The notes under the pieces are model-generated. The model did not search any database and had not been told where the DNA came from. It saw only the letters and a program-made list of their open reading frames with translations. DNA of 36,943 nucleotides, taken from the NCBI GenBank assembly GCA_017629835.1, contig JAGBWK010000083.1, forward strand, positions 1 through 36,943. Direction: 5' to 3'. The stretch is from Muribaculaceae bacterium (GTDB taxonomy: Bacteria; Bacteroidota; Bacteroidia; Bacteroidales; Muribaculaceae). Shown here piece by piece: positions 16,931-26,986 of the stretch. The position numbers and the translations under genes were made by a program. Within the stretch, counting starts at the first letter, position 1. Each line of letters starts with the position of its first letter.

Positions 16931-19900
16931 TTATTGCTTGATTAGGAGCATGTTTGACGAGCGGCCGTCGGCGAGGGTAACTGTTGCGACATATCCACCC
17001 GGAGGTAGCATGCCGACATTGATTGCCGTTGGAGTACCCACTACAATGCGGAACGATTGATTCATCATCAGCACGCCATTGATAGAGTGAATTGTGAGGA
17101 CTGCTTCGCCTGTTGCTTCGCCAACACTGATGTAGAGCATATCCTGCACTGGATTGGGCGACATTGAGAATTCGTCGATAGTCACATTGTCGATGCCCGA
17201 TATTGAGCAATCAATGTAGAACGATGTGACTGCCGACAATCCTGACGGGTCGGTTGCAGTGACGTTGACCTTCGTTCTGTTGCTACCCGTAGCATAGAAT
17301 ATCACTTTGCTACCCGACATATAATATTGCACTGAGCTGAATGCACCTGTCGAAATCTTATAGGTAAGTTTGTCGCCGTCGGGGTCTTCAAACATTACGC
17401 TCAAGTCGATAGGCTCTGACGATGTGCCTTTAGCCAAGCCAAAGTCGTTGTATCCGAGCGAAATCGGAGCACGGTTGACGTGGTTGATAGTGTAGTTGAC
17501 CGTAGCCTGTGCTTCGTGATTGTTGGTGTCGGTAGCTGAGAGTGTAAACGAGTAGCTGCCGTCAGTGCCAAACTCAGGAGCGATGGTTACAACCGCAGTT
17601 GTCACGCCGTCGGTCTTAGTTTCCGATGTGAGCGATGCTGCGCTGCCGTTGTCGAATAGTTCGAGCGTCACGTCGTCGCCGTCGGCATCAGTAACCTCGA
17701 ATACTACCTCTGCAGTAGCACCTTCATCGACCGATACATTATCAATATTAGCCCTGATTACTGGCGTTGAATTCTTGTCGAGGTAAACTGGGAGGTTAAT
17801 AGCTGGAGTTTTGGGGTCGTTGCTGCGGACCACTACCATAGCCATATTGCCAGTTTCCTTAGGAGCTGTAGCCGCACTAATTTGCAACTTGACGTTAGCT
17901 ATTTCGCCTGCAGCGACTTCGCCTTCAAGAGTATTGACGGCATTGCCCTCAGCATCGAGAAGTTTAATCCACGATGAGCCCTCGTTGGTTTCGATTAGGG
18001 TTGTGACATATCCGAGTGAGCCGTAGTTGTCGTAGAACAGAGCTGCCACGTCGAACCACCCGTAAGAGTCGGTGTAGCCCAAATAGCGACCCGACACGAA
18101 GCCGTCTTGCTTCATAATAAGGCTTGCGGGATACTCCTGACCTGCAGGATAATTAACTACCACCCAGAATGTTTGACCTTCGGAGATATAGACAGGCGAG
18201 TCAAGAGCAATCAAAGTGGTGATATTTTCATAGAGTTTGCTTGTGACATCTCCAAGGTGAAGCGTACCCTTGCCGAGAATATCATCACCCATTTGAGGAT
18301 GACAATTGTAGATTTCGACTACAACGTCGGTGTTGCTAAGGTTGTAGGGGTGCATAGCGATGTAGACGTGTGAGATATTGAAGCCACCCTCTGGACCTTT
18401 GTACATTGTAGCCGCGCGGTAAGTTTCATACTTAGTAGTTGAGCCATAGTTCCACATCGTGGTTGATGTAGCGAGAGCTGGCCAATACATCGAGCGGCGG
18501 TATTCAATCGAGCCTTCGGTTGGAAGGTCGTAGACAGGTACACCTTCGCCAGAGTCGTAAACGTCGCTTGGCTTAATATCGCGTCCTTTGTCGTCGACGA
18601 GAACAGCTTCGATAAGTTCGTCGTCGGCAACAGCAATCTGAGTTTTGTCGGCAGAGATTTTCGAGAAGGTTGCAACACCAGAATCTGTAGAATCTTCAGC
18701 ACCCACACCTGTATGGTCGATTGAGAGCGAGTAAGTGAGCTTGTACTTACCTTCGGCATTTGAGATACCGAATAAGTGTTCACCCACGTAGTCGTTGGTT
18801 GTAGCCGTTACGCGCACCTCTTCGCGGTCGAGTGCTATCGTGGGCTGTTCGGTGATGATAATCTTCACATTGACAGTCTTCTGAGTCACGCCACTAATGC
18901 CCGAGAGCATAAATGTGATAGCGATGTCGTATGTGCCGGGAGTAGCCCAAGCCTCAGCCGAGAAGTCGCTTTGAGTCAAAGGCACAGCCATTTTCAGCGG
19001 AGTGCGACCGATTTCGATTTTACTGCCAGCGTAGGGGCTCCAGCCGAAGTCCTCTTGCTCGGTCCAGCTATTGATGAATGTGCCATAATAGTAGAGTGAG
19101 AACATCTGCTGGCCATTAAATGTCGGGCCATTCACCTTGATGTTTGTGATTGTGAACGGAGCAGTACCATTGTTGGAGATTTCTAAAGGCACATACCAAA
19201 GTACTCCGTAACTGCCAATCAATTCGTCGTCGTAGTTAGTGTCGATATATTCGGCAGTGTGTTCTACAGTCACATCTTCGGGGAATACTGGGTCAGGTTC
19301 GCCAGTGATTGTAAGAGAGAGCGGAATGTCGATTGAAGGAGTAGTTGGCACATTTGTCACAACCTTGAGGTTGCTATTATATTTGCCAGCAAGCTCATCG
19401 GCAACCACCTCGATGTCAGCTTCGAGCTTTTCGCCGGGAGCCAATGTTGAGGTAACAACTGGGGTAAAGTTGCAAGATGTGCCGAGAGTGAAATAGCGGT
19501 CGGCGAGTGCAATGCCCTTGCCATTCTCGTCGGAGCAACCAGCCACGCCGAATGAGCCAAACTGGATTGCATTTTCGTAGGCAGGCTTATAATTAAATGT
19601 GAATGAGCCGTCTTTGCGAAGAATCACTTGGAAACATACGCCAGCATTCATCGTGTTGCCATACTCAATGAACGACACAACAGCCTTATCATTGTCGGTG
19701 TAAAGGAAAATACCAGCAGTGGTTGTGATGTCCATTGTATGCAAGCCCCAATAAGGTGCAATCACATTCTTATAGGTTGTGCCTGCAGGGAACGAAGCTG
19801 GAGGCTCGGGCCATACGCCACCTTCGTCGGTATAGCTATTGAATGTAAGGAAGCCTGAGTCGAACACTTGCACGTGGTTGTAAGTCTTGCCGTAATATGG

Positions 19901-22900
19901 GAAATCGAATGGCAAGTCGAGCTCAAGGATGTCGTGAAGCATAAAGTAAGTGTAAGTGTACTGAGTGCCAAGTCCATTGGTTTCGATATCGACCCACTCG
20001 CGAGCTTGCGACGGATCATCGACCGATGAAGCCCAAGAATAGTTGGTTCGTGAGCCCTCTTCATAGGCAGCATTGTAGCTGATGAAGTTGCCCGGCACGA
20101 GAGCCACTTCAAGCGGCTCGTTACCGTCGTTGGTCACTGTCAGAGGCTCTTTCTTCTTTTCGCCTGAGGGGATAGTGACATTAAGGCTTGAATAGCTTAG
20201 TGTAGCCACTGGCACACCTATTACTTTACCGCTGATTGTCACTTGCTTTTCGCCTTCAGAAGTTGTGATGGTGAGCAAGTCTGAAACCTCGCCTTCTACC
20301 TCAGTTGGGAGTGTGATAACAATATCTTTAGAGCGTCCTGCATCGATAGTTACGTCCTCGCCACTGAAATCGTGTGTCACATTGCCGTCGCGCAGAGCAA
20401 CGTCGGTAAGCGTCATCGGTGCGCGCCCATGGTTGTGGACGGTCACTGCTTGACGAACTACCGATGTGCGCATCACCTCGCCGAATTCAATAGATTCAGC
20501 CGAGATATCGAACACTGGATTGAGGTCGCCCACTACAGAGCCTTTGAATGTAATGATTGTCGTTGGCGATTGAATATCGTTGCTGTGTACCACAAGATAT
20601 GTTGTAATATCGCCAGCATACATTTCGTCGGTAGCACCGACTGTAGCAGTCACATCAACTTTCTCGCCGGGAGCCAAAATAGCTGACGCAGGAGCTACTG
20701 TGCGTATCATATCGGGCTGAGGAGCAGTGAAATGGAATTGAGTGCCACTCTTGATGTAGCGCCAGCGGTTGCCCTCTTCGGCAGTGTCGCCATTGAAATA
20801 TGAATCGCTGGTCTGTTCGGCCGATGTTACGGTCAATGGGTCAGCCATATCTGGGTCAACAATACCCACCCACAAGTTCTTACCTTCCTGGAACACAAGC
20901 GTTGGGTCGTAGTCATCGAATGCTATATCGATGTCGCCGTTGGGACTGAGTACAATGTGGAATGATGCCGGGCGCGATTCGTCGCCATAGACCACTACCA
21001 TTACATTCTTAAAGTTGACCACAAATTTACCGTCCTGACGAGAGTACTCAACCCTTGAAATTTCGGGATTGATTGTGAACTGGAAGCCATAAGCCGAAAT
21101 ACAGCCTAAGCCAGCCAAATAAACCTCTTTCGATTCGGTCAATGGCGAATACATTGTGCCTGCAGTGTAGGTGTCGAACGTAAGCATACCCATTGATGAA
21201 ATGTACACTTTTTCGTAAGTCTTACCATAGAATGGGAATTCAAAACCTATATCAACAGGCTGAGAGAAATAGTTGTAGTCGCCAAACTGCGAACTTACAT
21301 CCACTGGGGAGAGCAGATTTGGTTCGCCTTCGTAGGCTACGGCATCTGAACCATACAGATTTGAGATGAAGTTATAGCCGAATGTATGTGTCGTGCCTGC
21401 AGCCACCTCGTCGAGTTGCTCGTCGGAGAACTTAGGCATAACATACTGCAATGGATATTGACCCTGATTTTCAATAGTGAATGCCACATCGTGGGTTTCG
21501 CCCGACGCGTCGAGCTCGCCAACTTCAATTTCCGATGGAGTCACTACCATCTTAGCAGGCTCAGTTGCAGCACCTTGCACATTGATTTTCAGCTGTCGGC
21601 CGTCGTGGTCGGTGAATATTACCTGACCAGAGTGTGAGCCGGCGCTTTGAGGTGCATAGGTGAGCGTAATTGTTGAAATAGCGCGGGCTGGGAAGCCTGA
21701 GCTGATATATTCAGGACCAGAGAAATGTTCGCTTGTCGATGAAATATGACCGGTATACAATCCAGCCGACGATGTACCGCCTGCAAATGCGCCATAACCC
21801 TTGTTGACAACCTGAATAGTAATGCTTTTCGACTGACCTACGAGGACGTTGCCAAATTGCACTATCTTATTATATGTGATGTCGGGAGCTTGACCCTCAA
21901 CTGTGATTGAACCAGTGATGACGAGCTCATTAGGCTCAGCTTCGTTGGTTTCAAAGCGTATCTTGGTCTTGTATTCGCCATTGGGAATGCGTGTTCCGTT
22001 GGAGGTTACAGCCATAATTTGTGTTTCGTTGGTGCCACCTGCGAGCTGACCTTCCGCTGGAGTAAGTTTGAGCATCCTACTCCAGTCGGGATATTTGCTC
22101 TTAGCTGTGATAGCCCACGTAGCTTTGTCGGCTTGCTCTTCGTAGGTGCTTCCACGCAGTGCTTCGCTAAGCAACGACCACGTCGCGCCACCATCGGCAC
22201 TGATGAAGGCCTGTGAAGCCGTCGATGCGCCGTTACTCAACGCCATGCCGAGCGGATAGTTGCGAGAGTCGTAGTCGGTGAAATGCACCACAATGTAGAA
22301 ACTTTCGCCGGGAGCAAAGTAGAGCGACTCTGTCAGCTCATGGTCGAAATAGTAGGCTGCGCCAGAGGTCTGCACGCTTTCGAGCAATGTCGACGAGCTC
22401 AGAGTGCCTGCATTGCGGTAAATTTCTATCACTGGAGTTTTGCCATAGTAGCCTTGCAAGTTGATATGAGTGAGGTTGAATCCGTCGGGATAAGTTTCCG
22501 CATCAACTGAGAAGAGTTGCGCCATAGAGTTTTTGCAAGTCTGGTCAGTGTCGCCAAGGAATGCATAAACAGAGCTGAAATAAGATATTTGTTTGGGGAA
22601 ATCTTCCTGCATAAATGCCTCGACAGCCTCATCGGGAACTGCAGTAGCATTGCTTGTAGCTTGCTGAGCTGCGAGTTTTCCTTCATAAGGCACTGTCATC
22701 AAACGAGACCCTACAGAATATGGGCTGATATGTGATGAAGCTGTACGCAACACGGCTTTCCATTTGAGCAAACCCTCATCCTTATTTGAAATAGTGATGT
22801 TGCGCGTACCCCAAGTCACGCCGTCGGAGGTTGAAAGCGCAAACGACGTACGGTTGATAGCCATTTTCGGGCCAGCATTTGTCGTAGCCTCAATCACGCT

Positions 22901-24700
22901 CGAAAGCGCTGAAGCATTACCCCAACGGTCGACCGCTTTGATTGCGAAATAATAGGTAGTAAGAGCATCAAGACCTGAGATTTCCTCGGTGACTTTTTCG
23001 CCACACAAATAGAATTTGGTATCAACCACACGCGATTGACAGTCGCTCAGCGTTGCCTCTGCGATTGGCGACTTGCTGTAGTAAATCACATGGGAATTGA
23101 CTGCACCAGCCGATGCATTTGGAATTGTCCATGTCAGCTGCACGCTCTCTTGCGAGGGGAGTGCCACGAGGTCGGTAACCGCTTCAGGAGCTGTGCCGTC
23201 GCCCCACTGCAATGCTTTGTAGGCATCGATGTAGCCTGAGCCCATAGTGCCTTCGTAGCTGGGATTTGATGAATAGAAATCGCTAACGGCTGTGATAAGT
23301 TGCTGACGCACACTCTCGTTGATGAGTGTCGATGAGCCATATTTCGACAGAATAAGGGCTGCGATACCCGAAACGTGGGGGCAAGCCATTGACGTACCCT
23401 CGCTATATCCGTAAGAGTTGCCAGGCAATGTAGAAAGCATGCCCTGAGCAGCGTCAAAGTCCATCAATCCGCCGGGGGCAGTGACATCGACCCATGAGCC
23501 ATAGTTGCTATATGGAGCTTTGCGAAGGTCGTAGGTCATTGAGCCTACGGCCACAACCTCTTCGACACATGCTGGGTAGAAATTACCTGTAGCGCCAACA
23601 TTACCGGCGGCAAAGATACAGAGGCCTCCAGTCATATTGTTGGAGCGAGATGTTTCGGTAAAGTATTTTATAGCATCGAGCACATCCTGTTCGTAGTAGT
23701 CGGGATCTTCCCAACCCCATGAACATTGTGCTATCGTTGCGCCCATATCGGCAGCATAAACGAGAGCGGCAGCAAAGTCGCCTTGGCCAGTGCCTGAGCG
23801 AGAGTCGAACACCTGTGCCGACATCAAACGTACACCACCTGTGCCGTCATTACCACCAGCTACTCCACCGACACCAGTATTATTATTGTTTACTGCGCCG
23901 ACAGTACCTGCAACGTGAGTGCCATGATTATGAGCATAGACTGTGCCCGACATAGTGCAGAAGTTGTAGCCATAAACGTCGTCGATGAAGCCATTGCCGT
24001 CGTCATCGACACCTGCCGTACCGTTCAACTCCTTAGTGTTGTGCCACATAGCATTTTTCAAGTCGTCGTGGTCATATTCAATACCACCGTCGACAATCGC
24101 TACTACCACATCCTTTGAGCCTGTTTCAATCTCCCAGGCTTTGAACAAGTTGATGTCGGCACCTGCTACAGCTCCCGACATTGAGCCATTGTTATTGTAA
24201 TGCCACTGCTTGGAGAGGCTTGGGTCGTTGAAGGGAACCGACGAAGATGCCTTCGCCTCAACCGCTGTCAATTTATGATAAGGACCATCATCGAACAGCA
24301 CCAATGGAACGCGCACGTTAGCCGTTTCAACGCCTGCGGTAGTTTTAAGCACTTGGCGCGCTTCAAATGGATTAATCAACTCGTCGAAAGTCACTTCCCA
24401 CCATTGGTCGAGCCCATATTTCTTGTGCTCGGCTTCGCGCCCGGGAGGGCATGGGAACACTTGACGCATCGTCACGCCCTTAATCTGGCGCATCGATTTA
24501 TCGAGCGACTCTACGCCAGTGCGTAGCGTTGCGTCAGCACTTGCTGGCTGAATCAACGCAGCTGCTTGGCTGCTCAATTTGTGGCTCACCTCGCGCTGCA
24601 ATTTCACACGCACTCGCGAAGGCATCGGCTGCTGAGCTGCAACGCCGAAGACTGCTGCCGCCATAAGCCACAACAATGCCATTCTCTTGAATTTTAACAT
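16931..24700 (-). CDS. Giant subtilisin-like (S8) protease with T9SS type A C-terminal sorting domain
   Basis: The frame from ATG at 24700 encodes 2,589 residues; I prefer this start because a signal peptide (MLKFKRMALLWLMAAAVFGV-AAQ) follows at once. After a propeptide-like region, the S8 catalytic domain carries Asp204 (AIVDGGIEYDHD), His262 (HNHGTHVAGT), Asn367 (IFAAGN) and Ser437 (GTSMACPHVSG). An FN3 domain follows (about 504-607), then about 1,500 residues of anchor-D/HYDIN-like beta modules, some duplicated (two units with FPFYGKTYEKVY / FPYYGKTYNHVQ). Two cadherin-like domains come next (with ADGDDVTLEL and PDGDKLTYKI), and finally an approximately 80-residue T9SS type A sorting domain (MSPNPVQDMLYIS, GGYVATVTLADG). 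It is predicted to be exported by Sec, then T9SS, to the surface as a processed protease or adhesin-protease. Confidence 0.95.
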   Translation of the reverse strand: MLKFKRMALLWLMAAAVFGVAAQQPMPSRVRVKLQREVSHKLSSQAAALIQPASADATLRTGVESLDKSMRQIKGVTMRQVFPCPPGREAEHKKYGLDQWWEVTFDELINPFEARQVLKTTAGVETANVRVPLVLFDDGPYHKLTAVEAKASSSVPFNDPSLSKQWHYNNNGSMSGAVAGADINLFKAWEIETGSKDVVVAIVDGGIEYDHDDLKNAMWHNTKELNGTAGVDDDGNGFIDDVYGYNFCTMSGTVYAHNHGTHVAGTVGAVNNNNTGVGGVAGGNDGTGGVRLMSAQVFDSRSGTGQGDFAAALVYAADMGATIAQCSWGWEDPDYYEQDVLDAIKYFTETSRSNNMTGGLCIFAAGNVGATGNFYPACVEEVVAVGSMTYDLRKAPYSNYGSWVDVTAPGGLMDFDAAQGMLSTLPGNSYGYSEGTSMACPHVSGIAALILSKYGSSTLINESVRQQLITAVSDFYSSNPSYEGTMGSGYIDAYKALQWGDGTAPEAVTDLVALPSQESVQLTWTIPNASAGAVNSHVIYYSKSPIAEATLSDCQSRVVDTKFYLCGEKVTEEISGLDALTTYYFAIKAVDRWGNASALSSVIEATTNAGPKMAINRTSFALSTSDGVTWGTRNITISNKDEGLLKWKAVLRTASSHISPYSVGSRLMTVPYEGKLAAQQATSNATAVPDEAVEAFMQEDFPKQISYFSSVYAFLGDTDQTCKNSMAQLFSVDAETYPDGFNLTHINLQGYYGKTPVIEIYRNAGTLSSSTLLESVQTSGAAYYFDHELTESLYFAPGESFYIVVHFTDYDSRNYPLGMALSNGASTASQAFISADGGATWSLLSEALRGSTYEEQADKATWAITAKSKYPDWSRMLKLTPAEGQLAGGTNETQIMAVTSNGTRIPNGEYKTKIRFETNEAEPNELVITGSITVEGQAPDITYNKIVQFGNVLVGQSKSITIQVVNKGYGAFAGGTSSAGLYTGHISSTSEHFSGPEYISSGFPARAISTITLTYAPQSAGSHSGQVIFTDHDGRQLKINVQGAATEPAKMVVTPSEIEVGELDASGETHDVAFTIENQGQYPLQYVMPKFSDEQLDEVAAGTTHTFGYNFISNLYGSDAVAYEGEPNLLSPVDVSSQFGDYNYFSQPVDIGFEFPFYGKTYEKVYISSMGMLTFDTYTAGTMYSPLTESKEVYLAGLGCISAYGFQFTINPEISRVEYSRQDGKFVVNFKNVMVVVYGDESRPASFHIVLSPNGDIDIAFDDYDPTLVFQEGKNLWVGIVDPDMADPLTVTSAEQTSDSYFNGDTAEEGNRWRYIKSGTQFHFTAPQPDMIRTVAPASAILAPGEKVDVTATVGATDEMYAGDITTYLVVHSNDIQSPTTIITFKGSVVGDLNPVFDISAESIEFGEVMRTSVVRQAVTVHNHGRAPMTLTDVALRDGNVTHDFSGEDVTIDAGRSKDIVITLPTEVEGEVSDLLTITTSEGEKQVTISGKVIGVPVATLSYSSLNVTIPSGEKKKEPLTVTNDGNEPLEVALVPGNFISYNAAYEEGSRTNYSWASSVDDPSQAREWVDIETNGLGTQYTYTYFMLHDILELDLPFDFPYYGKTYNHVQVFDSGFLTFNSYTDEGGVWPEPPASFPAGTTYKNVIAPYWGLHTMDITTTAGIFLYTDNDKAVVSFIEYGNTMNAGVCFQVILRKDGSFTFNYKPAYENAIQFGSFGVAGCSDENGKGIALADRYFTLGTSCNFTPVVTSTLAPGEKLEADIEVVADELAGKYNSNLKVVTNVPTTPSIDIPLSLTITGEPDPVFPEDVTVEHTAEYIDTNYDDELIGSYGVLWYVPLEISNNGTAPFTITNIKVNGPTFNGQQMFSLYYYGTFINSWTEQEDFGWSPYAGSKIEIGRTPLKMAVPLTQSDFSAEAWATPGTYDIAITFMLSGISGVTQKTVNVKIIITEQPTIALDREEVRVTATTNDYVGEHLFGISNAEGKYKLTYSLSIDHTGVGAEDSTDSGVATFSKISADKTQIAVADDELIEAVLVDDKGRDIKPSDVYDSGEGVPVYDLPTEGSIEYRRSMYWPALATSTTMWNYGSTTKYETYRAATMYKGPEGGFNISHVYIAMHPYNLSNTDVVVEIYNCHPQMGDDILGKGTLHLGDVTSKLYENITTLIALDSPVYISEGQTFWVVVNYPAGQEYPASLIMKQDGFVSGRYLGYTDSYGWFDVAALFYDNYGSLGYVTTLIETNEGSSWIKLLDAEGNAVNTLEGEVAAGEIANVKLQISAATAPKETGNMAMVVVRSNDPKTPAINLPVYLDKNSTPVIRANIDNVSVDEGATAEVVFEVTDADGDDVTLELFDNGSAASLTSETKTDGVTTAVVTIAPEFGTDGSYSFTLSATDTNNHEAQATVNYTINHVNRAPISLGYNDFGLAKGTSSEPIDLSVMFEDPDGDKLTYKISTGAFSSVQYYMSGSKVIFYATGSNRTKVNVTATDPSGLSAVTSFYIDCSISGIDNVTIDEFSMSPNPVQDMLYISVGEATGEAVLTIHSINGVLMMNQSFRIVVGTPTAINVGMLPPGGYVATVTLADGRSSNMLLIKQ

Positions 24701-24799
24701 ACTATTATATTGTTTAATTACTAATTTCCACAACTATAGGAACCCCAGCCATAGCAATTGCTGCCATTGCGGAGTTCTCAACATTTTGATAATGATAGT

Positions 24800-24829
24800 C
24801 AAAGTTACTAATTTTTAACGAATCTCCAA
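24800..24829 (-). promoter_or_regulatory. Bacteroidota-type promoter of the giant protease gene
   Basis: On the minus strand TAACTTTG (24807 to 24800) is preceded by TTG (24829 to 24827) with a 19-nt spacer. The -7 box ends about 100 nt upstream of the ATG at 24700. Confidence 0.7.
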
Positions 24830-24939
24830 TAAAATTTTAATTTTTATGCGCTATCTTTTTGATAATTTTCTTATAAAACGGGGATTTTTTAATTATTTTT
24901 ACTCTCAAAACTATATTTTTACTATTTTTTGTCAAAAAA

Positions 24940-24970
24940 TTTGTCACTAAAACAATTTTATGTAACTTTG
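24940..24970 (+). promoter_or_regulatory. Bacteroidota-type promoter of the secreted beta-rich protein gene
   Basis: TTTG at 24940-24943 and TAACTTTG at 24963-24970 are spaced by 19 nt, a textbook match. The -7 box ends 133 nt before the start codon, leaving an unusually long leader compared with other genes in the window. Confidence 0.72.
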
Positions 24971-25103
24971 CACATGTACAATTTCTCATAGGTGCATTGT
25001 TGCAGAATCGTTGGGAGAATCCGACCACTTATCGCATTCCAGTACAATTTACATCGACAACTTAAAATTATATTATACATAACCAATCAAAAATTTTATT
25101 CTT

Positions 25104-26837
25104 ATGAAGAAATTCTACTCATTAATCGTTGCGGCACTCGTATCGTTGGTTGCATACAATGCTTATGCATACCAAGTGACCGTTGAGTGCGAAAATTACA
25201 GCCTTGTAAAATTAGAAAAGTGGGTATCAGGTAGCGCTGACGCTGCAAACAATGGTACTTTCGAAGTGCCAATGACATCAACTGAAACTGTCGTTGAATT
25301 CCCCGACGATGCAAGTTATCGCTATTTGTACGTCACAATCAACTCTGTCGACGGCGAAGTGCTTTTGCAATACGACGTTTACGAAGAGGGTAGCGAAACT
25401 CCCGGCTTGACAAAAAACCCCTACAAAGCTGGCCGTCAGAGCATCTCATTGGCTGCTAAGTACGACTTTGGTCGTGTAGTGCTCAATGTTGGCAAAATTG
25501 TTCCCGATGCGTCTGTTGAAGTGACAGTGGAAGGCGACCCCACGAAGGTTAATTTCTCGTTCTATGGAGATCAACAACCATACGAACTCGTTGAAGGCGT
25601 TCAGACAGTACCCTATTTTTCTCCTAAACAAACAACTGTCTACGTTATACCTGTTGGTCAGAAAATGCTTGGCGGTGTAACCCTCAACGGCGAAGAAATT
25701 GTGCCCCAAGAAGACTGGGAAGGCAATTTCCAATACACAATCAAGCAAAAAGATGGCGACAAAATCTACATCAACACCAACCTTCCTGAGGGTGATTTCA
25801 ACATCACTACTTCATTCCTTGGCGAAGCAGCTTTAGGCACTGTTGTAAAACTCAATGGCGAAGTAGTTGAAGACCCCTCTACTATCGCAGCTCAATTTGG
25901 TTCTAACGTTGAATTCATTTTCGACAGCTACTATTACACTATCAACAGTTTCACAAAAGATGGCGAACCAATTGAAGTTGATGGCTCATACTCCTACACC
26001 GTAATGGCCGATGCAGCTTTCGTTGTCGATATGAGCAAAAGAGAATTCGACTCTAAGGTCATCACTTACACATCAGGTTGGGAACTCACAACAACCAACC
26101 AAAACGACTTATATGCTGAAAACTTCTACGGCGTCTACTACATGATTTACAATCCAAGCACTCAATTCACAATTGGCGCTGGCTACGACGAAATCCCATT
26201 CAACGCATTGTACGACAACGATGGAGACGGCGTTAACGACGAATACTTCCAATTCAACGCTATAAACTACACTTACGCAAGTATGGAAGCTGTGGAAGTC
26301 GACAAGGGTATATACGTGTACGTAAACGACGTTGCTGACCCATTCGTTGACCCAAAATCATCTTACGTAGGCACAGGCTTGTGCACACCTAACAACACCG
26401 TCATCAAGATTTTCATTGCTGACGAAGAGCCCGCATTCCACAAAGTAAGCTACATTGTCGAAGGTTTTGCTGAAGGTGAAGCACCCATTATCCGCAAGGA
26501 CCACGCTGTAGAAGTTAACCCCGCTGAAGGTCACAACTCACTCCCCGGCACTGAAATCTGGATTGACGACGTTGCTCAAAAAATAAAATCTGTTACCGTC
26601 AACGGCGTAGCAATTGACGATCCCGAACAGGACTGCCGATTTATCGCAACAGTTGAAGGCGCAACAGAAATCAAGATTGTAGGTCCCGAATCAGGCATCG
26701 TTGCCGTTGAAGCTGACAAAGCTGCTAATGGGGCAGTATTCAACCTCCAAGGCATCCGCGTCAACAACGCTGGCTCAACTGCAGGTCTTCCCGCTGGCAT
26801 CTACATCATGAACGGCAAAAAAGTCCTCGTGAAATAA
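25104..26837 (+). CDS. Secreted beta-rich protein with short T9SS-like C-terminal motif, function unknown
   Basis: The 577-residue protein has a clear signal peptide (MKKFYSLIVAALVSLVAYNA-YA). The mature part is rich in acidic and aromatic residues and in beta-strand patterns. At least three related segments recur: VTLNGEEIVPQ...YTIKQKDGDKIYI (about 190-220), FTKDGEPIEVDGSYSYTVMAD (about 285-305) and VTVNGVAIDDPEQ...ATVEGATEIKI (about 495-525). DNDGDGVND (near 370) resembles a calcium-binding thrombospondin type 3 loop. The last about 45 residues (VFNLQGIRVN...LPAGIYIMNGKKVLVK) are the short form of a C-terminal motif common in exported Bacteroidales proteins and resemble the end of a T9SS sorting domain. 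I do not recognise a catalytic domain; an adhesin or binding protein is possible. Confidence 0.87.
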   Translation: MKKFYSLIVAALVSLVAYNAYAYQVTVECENYSLVKLEKWVSGSADAANNGTFEVPMTSTETVVEFPDDASYRYLYVTINSVDGEVLLQYDVYEEGSETPGLTKNPYKAGRQSISLAAKYDFGRVVLNVGKIVPDASVEVTVEGDPTKVNFSFYGDQQPYELVEGVQTVPYFSPKQTTVYVIPVGQKMLGGVTLNGEEIVPQEDWEGNFQYTIKQKDGDKIYINTNLPEGDFNITTSFLGEAALGTVVKLNGEVVEDPSTIAAQFGSNVEFIFDSYYYTINSFTKDGEPIEVDGSYSYTVMADAAFVVDMSKREFDSKVITYTSGWELTTTNQNDLYAENFYGVYYMIYNPSTQFTIGAGYDEIPFNALYDNDGDGVNDEYFQFNAINYTYASMEAVEVDKGIYVYVNDVADPFVDPKSSYVGTGLCTPNNTVIKIFIADEEPAFHKVSYIVEGFAEGEAPIIRKDHAVEVNPAEGHNSLPGTEIWIDDVAQKIKSVTVNGVAIDDPEQDCRFIATVEGATEIKIVGPESGIVAVEADKAANGAVFNLQGIRVNNAGSTAGLPAGIYIMNGKKVLVK

Positions 26838-26878
26838 TCCAAGCACTGATTATCCGACTTCGATAAACATCCAATCAC

Positions 26879-26896
26879 GATTGCCCGATGGCAATC
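26879..26896. repeat. Short perfect hairpin
   Basis: GATTGCC (26879-26885) pairs with GGCAATC (26890-26896) around the tetraloop CGAT, 41 nt after the stop of the secreted protein gene. It precedes the larger terminator hairpin and may add to 3'-end stability. Confidence 0.35.
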
Positions 26897-26910
26897 CCCC
26901 AATAAACAGC

Positions 26911-26948
26911 AATGGCTGCTCCACCGAGCAGCCATTATTGTTTTATAA
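26911..26948. terminator. Convergent-type terminator hairpin
   Basis: AATGGCTGCTC (26911-26921) pairs perfectly with GAGCAGCCATT (26926-26936) around CACC, followed on the plus strand by the T-rich ATTGTTTTAT. It ends the secreted protein transcript and, read from the other strand, can also stop the rnf-patatin transcript converging from the right. Confidence 0.78.
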
Positions 26949-26986
26949 TCATCCGAAAGGAAGAATTAAACTCATAAAGAAATCGA

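Larger units (their letters stand above)
24701..25103. other. Divergent AT-rich intergenic region
   Basis: These 403 nt separate the giant protease (minus) from the secreted beta-rich protein (plus). They contain one well-formed promoter facing each way (24800-24829 minus; 24940-24970 plus) about 110 nt apart, and an approximately 130-nt leader for the plus-strand gene. Between the promoters the DNA is extremely A/T-rich. I see no reading frame I would trust. Confidence 0.65.

Noticed and set aside
24701..24733. Upstream start codon of the giant protease
   Set aside because: The 11 extra residues precede a complete signal peptide that begins naturally at the ATG at 24700.
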